A DNA stretch of 64,000 bases, taken from NCBI RefSeq assembly GCF_001969815.1, contig NZ_MRBK01000001.1, positions 248,001-312,000 of the forward strand, read 5' to 3'. This document shows positions 60,201 through 64,000 of this stretch, piece by piece. The notes under the pieces were generated by a model, which saw nothing but the letters and a program-made list of their open reading frames with translations, was not told the DNA's origin and made no database searches. The DNA is from Bacillus swezeyi (GTDB lineage: Bacteria; Bacillota; Bacilli; Bacillales; Bacillaceae). The position numbers and the translations under genes were made by a program. How positions within the stretch are numbered: the first letter of the stretch is position 1; each line of letters begins with the position of its first letter.

Positions 60201-63200
60201 ATATAGGGGAATATTGTTATACAGATCTTTCTAAAGCGTTTTTGCTGCATGCAGAAAAAGAGTACGGGACGGAAAATCCTTACTTGACATATCAGCAATT
60301 TGACGTGGAAAAACCGATTGACCAGCAGGAAATCGAGGCAGGCGGCTATGACATTGTAATTGCCGCTAATGTCCTTCACGCGACGAAAAATATTCGTCAA
60401 ACGCTGCGGCATGCAAAAGCGGTGATGAAGCACAACGGATTGCTGTTACTGAATGAAATGGCGGGAAACAGCTTGTTCCCTCATATCACCTTCGGACTGT
60501 TGGAAGGCTGGTGGCTGTATGAAGATCCTGCACTGCGAATTCCCGGCTGTCCTGGTCTATATCCAAACAAATGGAAAGAGGCATTAGAAAGCGAAGGCTT
60601 TGAATCCGTGTTCTTCCCGGCGGAAGCTGTTCATGACCTCAGTCACCAGATCGTAGCAGCCTCAAGCAACGGAGTGGTGCGCCGTATGGCTATGGAAAGT
60701 GTGCCTTCTGCAGAAAAGGATTTTTCTCCAACATGGAAGGAGCCGGCACCTGTCCAAAACATAGCTTCAGAGATAGGCGGACAATCAAATGATGCCGTCT
60801 TGATAGAAAAAAGCACCGAGTATATGAAAAAACTTATCGGAGAAACATTGAAAATACCTGCAAGTAAAATTGATTCATCTGAACAGCTTGAAAAGTACGG
60901 CATCGATTCTATTGTCGTTGTCCAGCTCACGAATACATTACGTAAGGAACTAGAACATGTGAGCAGCACTTTATTTTTTGAGTATCAGACAATAGACGCG
61001 TTAGTGGAACACTTAATCAAAACGAAAAAAGAAGCGCTCATGAAACTGACGGGTTTTGACCGTCAAGTGCAAAATGACAAGCCGATCACAATCAATAACG
61101 AATCGTCACAGGAGGCTGGGCAGGCGTTTAAAACAACCCAGCGCTATCGTAAGCTTGGCCGCAGCCGCGAGAAAGAAGCGCCATCGCCATCACAAGCTCC
61201 GGCCAGCCGTGATGTTGCCATTATCGGTATATCCGGACGTTATCCGCAGGCGGAGACAGCAGAAGATTTTTGGAACAATCTGAGAGAAGGCAGAAATTGT
61301 ATTGAGGAAATTCCGAAAGACCGCTGGGATTGGAAAGCATATTACGATAAAGAAAAAGAGGGCTCGATTTATACAAAATGGGGCGGATTTATCAAAGGTA
61401 TGGATACATTTGATCCTTTATTCTTTCAAATTTCTCCGCTGGAAGCAGAAAGAATGGACCCTCAGGAACGATTATTCCTGCAAACCGCCTATGCGAGTAT
61501 TGAAGATGCGGGATACACGCCTGACACGCTCTGTTCAAGCAGAAAGGTCGGTGTCTTTGCCGGGGTCATGAACAAAAATTATCCTACCGGCTACGGCTAT
61601 TGGTCCATTGCCAACAGGGTATCCTATTTGCTGAATTTCCAGGGGCCGAGCCTTGCAGTTGATACGGCTTGTTCGTCTTCTCTGACTGCGATTCATTTAG
61701 CGTTAGAAAGCATTTACAGCGGATCAAGCGATTGCGCCATTGCCGGCGGCGTCAATCTGGTTGTCGACCCTGTTCACTATCAGAATTTATCTGTCATGAA
61801 CATGCTTTCTGCAAGTGACAAGTGTAAATCATTCGGTGATCACGCAGATGGGTTTGTTGACGGAGAAGGAGTGGGCGCTGTTATCTTAAAGCCTCTGCAA
61901 AAAGCAATAGAAGACGGTGACCATATTTACGGGGTGATAAAGGCCAGCTCCATTAACAGCGGAGGCAAAACCAACGGATATACGGTTCCAAATCCAAATG
62001 CCCAAGCCCGGTTGATTAAAGAAGCCATTCAGCGTGCCGATATCCCGGCCCGAACGATCAGTTATCTGGAGGCACACGGAACAGGCACTGCATTAGGAGA
62101 TCCGATTGAGATTGCGGGATTAACAAAAGCGTTTGAGGAAGATACGCAAGAAAGACAGTTCTGTGCAATCGGCTCCAGCAAGTCCAATATCGGTCATTGT
62201 GAAAGTGCAGCCGGCATCGCCGGTTTAACAAAAATCCTTTTTCAATTTAAATACGGTCAAATCGCGCCATCATTGCATTCTGAGCGTTTGAACCCAAATA
62301 TTGAATTCAGCCATACTCCGTTTATCGTTCAGCAAAAGCTCGGTGAATGGAAGCGTCCGATTATTGACGGACGGGAAGTGCCGAGACGCGCCGGATTAAG
62401 CAGTTTTGGCGCCGGAGGGTCAAATGCCCATATGATCTTAGAAGAATATATTCCGAAAATCGAGGCACAAACGCCTCAAGCTCATCCTCCTGCTCTGATC
62501 GTGCTGTCAGCGAAAAACAATGAACGGCTTCGAGAAAGAGCGGAGCAGCTGCTCTCCGCCGTTCGCGAAAAAAGGTACAGTGAAACAGATCTGATCCGGA
62601 TGGCCTATACGCTGCAAACCGGCCGTGAAGCAATGGAGGAAAGGCTTGGCTTTATCACGGAATCAATAACAGATCTTGAGAGCAAGCTGCAAGATTTTAT
62701 AGAAATGAAAGCAGATGACCTGTATCTCGATCGTATCGACGATAACAAACAAGCATTAGCTGTCTTATCAGCTGATGAAGATACGGAAAAAATGATAGAC
62801 GCCTGGGTGAGCAAAGGAAAATATACGAAGCTGCTGGATCTTTGGGTGAAGGGCTTGTCTTTTGACTGGACGAAGCTGTACGGAGCCCATAAGCCGATCC
62901 GAATCAGCCTGCCGACATATCCTTTTGCAAAGGAACATTACTGGGCACAAGATGTTGAAAAGAGAACAACGTCCTTTGAAAACAATATAGAACAAGAAGA
63001 GGAAGAAAACTTCGAGGTTATGACTTTTAAAGAAGTGTGGACAGAGCGGCAGGCATCTCTCACATCGAAAAGCTTCAAAACGCTCGTCTGTTTTCTGACT
63101 GACAGTGAAGAGCAAAAAGCATTCGCTTCATCTGTGAAAAGCTTTGATCCAGAGACCAAGGTCATTTTTATTGCACAGGGCGAGATGTACGGGAAACAGT

Positions 63201-64000
63201 CTCCATACGCCTATCAAATTGTACGGCAAGACCCCGGCACTTTTGAGAAAGCCTTCCGGAGTATTCAGGAAGAACATGGTGAACCGGATGCAATCCTCTA
63301 TTTGTGGGCGGCGGAGGACTCAAGCATTACTCAGGATTATTCCTGTGCAGTCTATTTATTGCAAGCCATGGCGGCCGCGAAGCTTCATCCTGCCCGGGTG
63401 TTATTGGCGGGATGTTTTGAAAACGGTCTTGACCGAAGTTATCTGGAATCATGGATTGGATTCGAACGTTCACTCGGGCTTGTCCTTCCGAATACGAAAG
63501 TGACAGGAATCTTTCAGGCGGCTGATCAACATCTAAAAGAATCAATGGACGATTGGACAAGTAAGATCTGGACGGAGCTGCAGGCTGCAACTGAACAAAC
63601 GGTCTTGTATCAGAATGGGAAACGATGCGTATGTCAGATTGAACAAACCACGATACAACCAAACAACAGCAAATTGAAGTCCGGAGGGACGTACCTGATT
63701 ACAGGCGGTTTAGGAGGTCTCGGTTATTTATTCGCTAAGCATTTAGCTGAAAACTATGCCGCAAACATCATTCTGACAGGGCGAACGCCTATCAATGAAG
63801 AAAAACAAAAACAATTAAAAGAATTGAAGGATCTAGGCGGCGAAGCCATGTATGCAGAGGCGGATGTGTGTGATCCGATCGCTATGGGAGACTGTGTGAA
63901 ACGCGGAAAAGACAGGTTCGGCGCCATCAACGGCGTCATTCATGCCGCCGGTATCGAGAGCGAGTCTGCTATTTTTGAAAAAGAGATGGAAAGCTTCCGG
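54236..64000 (+). CDS. pksM: Trans-AT PKS megasynthase PksM/BaeM, N-terminal 3255 codons (partial)
   Basis: The frame runs off the right edge. Approximate order: N-terminal DH (NHKVYGQALLPG, ~20-30) and ACP (GLDS, ~338) completing the module begun by the last KS of PksL. Then KS1 (Cys ~584, HGTGT), DH (DHIVQGQKILPG, ~1042; second motif MDSAFH), a KR-type SDR (~1526, VIGGAGYIG), a C-methyltransferase with EIGAGTGGTS (~1967) and ANVLHATKN, and ACP (GIDS, ~2225). KS2 (Cys ~2479) is followed by a second KR (ITGGLGGLG, ~3152) that continues to the window edge. The first KR is unusual: HYASGCAF stands where YAxAN is normal, so the Asn is missing. The methyltransferase implies an alpha-methyl group at this step. 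GAGAGGAGTGGG precedes the ATG at 54236, 15 nt after pksL. Confidence 0.93.
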   Translation, partial: MITEQMHISLNNPVMCNHKVYGQALLPGLAYIDLIYQVFQEHGYAYQELELKNLTIFYPLIAEASYDIALTIHVSESKKGTWSVIIDGQKQHGESLSDKKRYAAAEMHHQEPAVFTEKIDLNQWKKTADRILNLDDIYDQCRRQDLVHTGMMKAEGQVYDTKEGSLIDITVGQEALLHSEAFMFHPTLIDASGLGSSTLLSKVNKNEQTVYLPLFYESFSASERLQKECAARIQASSVRQKNELTYMTIEYFNSSGQKVAELKNFASKSVRDAKAFQPEKEIDQPQEERLLKESSVSHDAGREYNAIEGFLRQLLAEQLEKQAEQMDIHAGYYELGLDSPSLLEMVQAIGSQIGEELSPTLLFEYTTIAELSAYLAENYSIGEADDAVRQTPAPKQESLDAVPSASKKAEDIAIIGMAGRYPKAKNIQQFWENLKAGTDCISEIPNSRWEWKEFEELTSPSGKPFSKWGGFIEDADCFDPQFFRISPREAETMDPQERLFLETCWEAIEDAGYTPETIAEPRGENKRRHVGVFAGVMHKDYSLIGAEALSEQNPFPLSLNYAQIANRVSYYCNFHGPSMAVDTVCSSSLTAVHLAIESIRNGECEAALAGGVNLSLHPAKYISYGSVGMHSSDGYCHTFGEGGDGYVSGEGVGTVLLKPLRKAEQDGDRIYAVIKGSAINHVGKVSGITVPSPVAQADVIEACLEKTGIDPRTVSYVEAHGTGTSLGDPIEIQGLVKAFSRNTQDQQFCSIGSVKSNIGHAESAAGISGLTKTALQLHYKTLVPSLHSEELNPYLELEQSPFFVQHETKEWQQPSLSENGKEIKYPRRAGVSSFGASGSNAHIILEEYIPVENGSAPVSVKYEETIIPLSARNKDRLHAYAGKLLEFLHEDMNLLELAYTLQAGRVEMEERAAFIVKDIKDLTHKLQAFVKGEEVDHCWTGQAKEGHEFAGTKSEDLKSLAESWVQGKKVGWDELYSDRKPLKISVPTYPFAKERYWIPAPETKTSDAANSSLHPLLHRNTSDFTEQRFSSSFTGKEFFLSDHIVQGQKILPGVAYLEMAREAAEKAAGDLEDGQRVVSLRDIVWIRPIAIESEPKEIHIGLYPEDSGEITYEIYSKDENPMIHSQGSAIISVEPNTPVLDLQALQAECSLDTVTSEQCYAAFRKIGLDYGEGYQGIEKVLVGQEQLLAKISLPAFLEDGKQQFLLHPSLMDSAFHASIGFIVSSVNKDAQAHKPSLPFAMQELNILGPCPSDMWSYIRFSSDSKAEDKIRKYDIDLCDENGKVCVQMKGASIRALEGEQQSHAVIAASSSPIGHTMMIPVWEPVSPDAEGGGVSVAGEQAVLLGGTENERKLMKQRYPQAPVLDIKPADHIDAIAKKLQTYGSIEHVMWIAPSHSEHMFIEGQEENVLQVFKLVKALLQLGYGGKKLEWSIVTVQAQPITQYEAVNPAHASIHGLTGTMAKEYPHWKIRLIDLEEGCTWPIKQMFTLPADRHGHAWAYRNQQWHQQQLIPYQQSPSDDTLYQTGGVYVVIGGAGYIGEAWSEYMIRRYQAQIVWIGRSQINDAIQAKLNRLSALGPEPYYIAADAADIHSLQHAYEQVKKRHSRIHGIVHSAMVLFEQSLENMTLEEFRTGLAPKVDVSVRMAQVFQQEDLDFVLFFSSLVAHIKNVKQSHYASGCAFADAFAYRLSQSWTCPVKVMNWGYWGNSEAAGDENYVQLMNQIGLGLIEPEEGMKALEALLSGPASQTAFIHTTKPVAVEGVNQKEFITLYPQHPSIDAESLKRRLPETEEIERVTHEELDDLLYRILLAQLQTAGLFEGHTLSIERLQRNKNTRGFYEKWLRQSGEFLLQHDFLKKDGDSLVRKGKAEDIDMLWKEWDTRKAEWLKDSNTKAMTVLAEAMLKALPDILKGKVPATDIMFPHSSMELVEGIYKHNQVADYFNAVLADTLTAYVDERLKQDPKTSIRIMEIGAGTGGTSAGIFQKLKTYQNHIGEYCYTDLSKAFLLHAEKEYGTENPYLTYQQFDVEKPIDQQEIEAGGYDIVIAANVLHATKNIRQTLRHAKAVMKHNGLLLLNEMAGNSLFPHITFGLLEGWWLYEDPALRIPGCPGLYPNKWKEALESEGFESVFFPAEAVHDLSHQIVAASSNGVVRRMAMESVPSAEKDFSPTWKEPAPVQNIASEIGGQSNDAVLIEKSTEYMKKLIGETLKIPASKIDSSEQLEKYGIDSIVVVQLTNTLRKELEHVSSTLFFEYQTIDALVEHLIKTKKEALMKLTGFDRQVQNDKPITINNESSQEAGQAFKTTQRYRKLGRSREKEAPSPSQAPASRDVAIIGISGRYPQAETAEDFWNNLREGRNCIEEIPKDRWDWKAYYDKEKEGSIYTKWGGFIKGMDTFDPLFFQISPLEAERMDPQERLFLQTAYASIEDAGYTPDTLCSSRKVGVFAGVMNKNYPTGYGYWSIANRVSYLLNFQGPSLAVDTACSSSLTAIHLALESIYSGSSDCAIAGGVNLVVDPVHYQNLSVMNMLSASDKCKSFGDHADGFVDGEGVGAVILKPLQKAIEDGDHIYGVIKASSINSGGKTNGYTVPNPNAQARLIKEAIQRADIPARTISYLEAHGTGTALGDPIEIAGLTKAFEEDTQERQFCAIGSSKSNIGHCESAAGIAGLTKILFQFKYGQIAPSLHSERLNPNIEFSHTPFIVQQKLGEWKRPIIDGREVPRRAGLSSFGAGGSNAHMILEEYIPKIEAQTPQAHPPALIVLSAKNNERLRERAEQLLSAVREKRYSETDLIRMAYTLQTGREAMEERLGFITESITDLESKLQDFIEMKADDLYLDRIDDNKQALAVLSADEDTEKMIDAWVSKGKYTKLLDLWVKGLSFDWTKLYGAHKPIRISLPTYPFAKEHYWAQDVEKRTTSFENNIEQEEEENFEVMTFKEVWTERQASLTSKSFKTLVCFLTDSEEQKAFASSVKSFDPETKVIFIAQGEMYGKQSPYAYQIVRQDPGTFEKAFRSIQEEHGEPDAILYLWAAEDSSITQDYSCAVYLLQAMAAAKLHPARVLLAGCFENGLDRSYLESWIGFERSLGLVLPNTKVTGIFQAADQHLKESMDDWTSKIWTELQAATEQTVLYQNGKRCVCQIEQTTIQPNNSKLKSGGTYLITGGLGGLGYLFAKHLAENYAANIILTGRTPINEEKQKQLKELKDLGGEAMYAEADVCDPIAMGDCVKRGKDRFGAINGVIHAAGIESESAIFEKEMESFR

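Overview
The window comes from a Bacillus of the subtilis/licheniformis group. The evidence is a srfA-type lipopeptide operon followed by ycxC, ycxD, sfp and yczE, strong GGAGG ribosome binding sites, and a complete pksX/bae-type gene order. The adenylation domain of the last lipopeptide module reads as isoleucine-specific (DGFFLGVVFK), which fits lichenysin better than surfactin and points to the B. licheniformis side of the group. Species was not determined.

Region 1 (1-6294) is the 3' end of the lipopeptide operon. It holds the carrier and epimerization end of module 6 (LchAB/SrfAB), the terminal C-A-T-TE synthetase LchAC, and the editing thioesterase LchAD/SrfAD. A bidirectional terminator closes it.

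Region 2 (6342-14527) is a set of short transcription units: an EamA exporter (ycxC) divergent from a MocR regulator (ycxD), the phosphopantetheinyl transferase Sfp, an esterase, an AraC/GyrI-type regulator, YczE, a Gfo/Idh/MocA oxidoreductase divergent from a LysR regulator, and a small two-helix membrane protein. Several units end in hairpins whose arm contains the stop codon.

Region 3 (14528-15117) is the junction. It contains a terminator and an open frame interrupted by an in-frame stop.

Region 4 (15118-64000, running off the end) is a trans-AT polyketide/NRPS cluster equivalent to B. subtilis pksB-pksM (bacillaene). It has a metallo-beta-lactamase-fold hydrolase, stand-alone acyltransferases (PksC, PksD, PksE with a fused enoyl reductase), and the beta-branching cassette AcpK-PksF-PksG-PksH-PksI. 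The megasynthases follow: PksJ (5045 aa), PksL (about 4570 aa) and the first 3255 codons of PksM. No acyltransferase domain was recognised in the megasynthases, so loading must come from PksC/D/E. Both inter-protein junctions split a module: a non-elongating KS ends one protein and a DH starts the next.

The genes fit together as one chemistry. Sfp, encoded between the two assembly lines and apparently intact, would activate the carrier domains of both. The most unusual aspect is layout: the bacillaene-type cluster lies directly beyond the lichenysin-sfp-yczE block, not at the mutSL locus used in B. subtilis 168. I saw no tRNA, rRNA, CRISPR array or intact insertion sequence.
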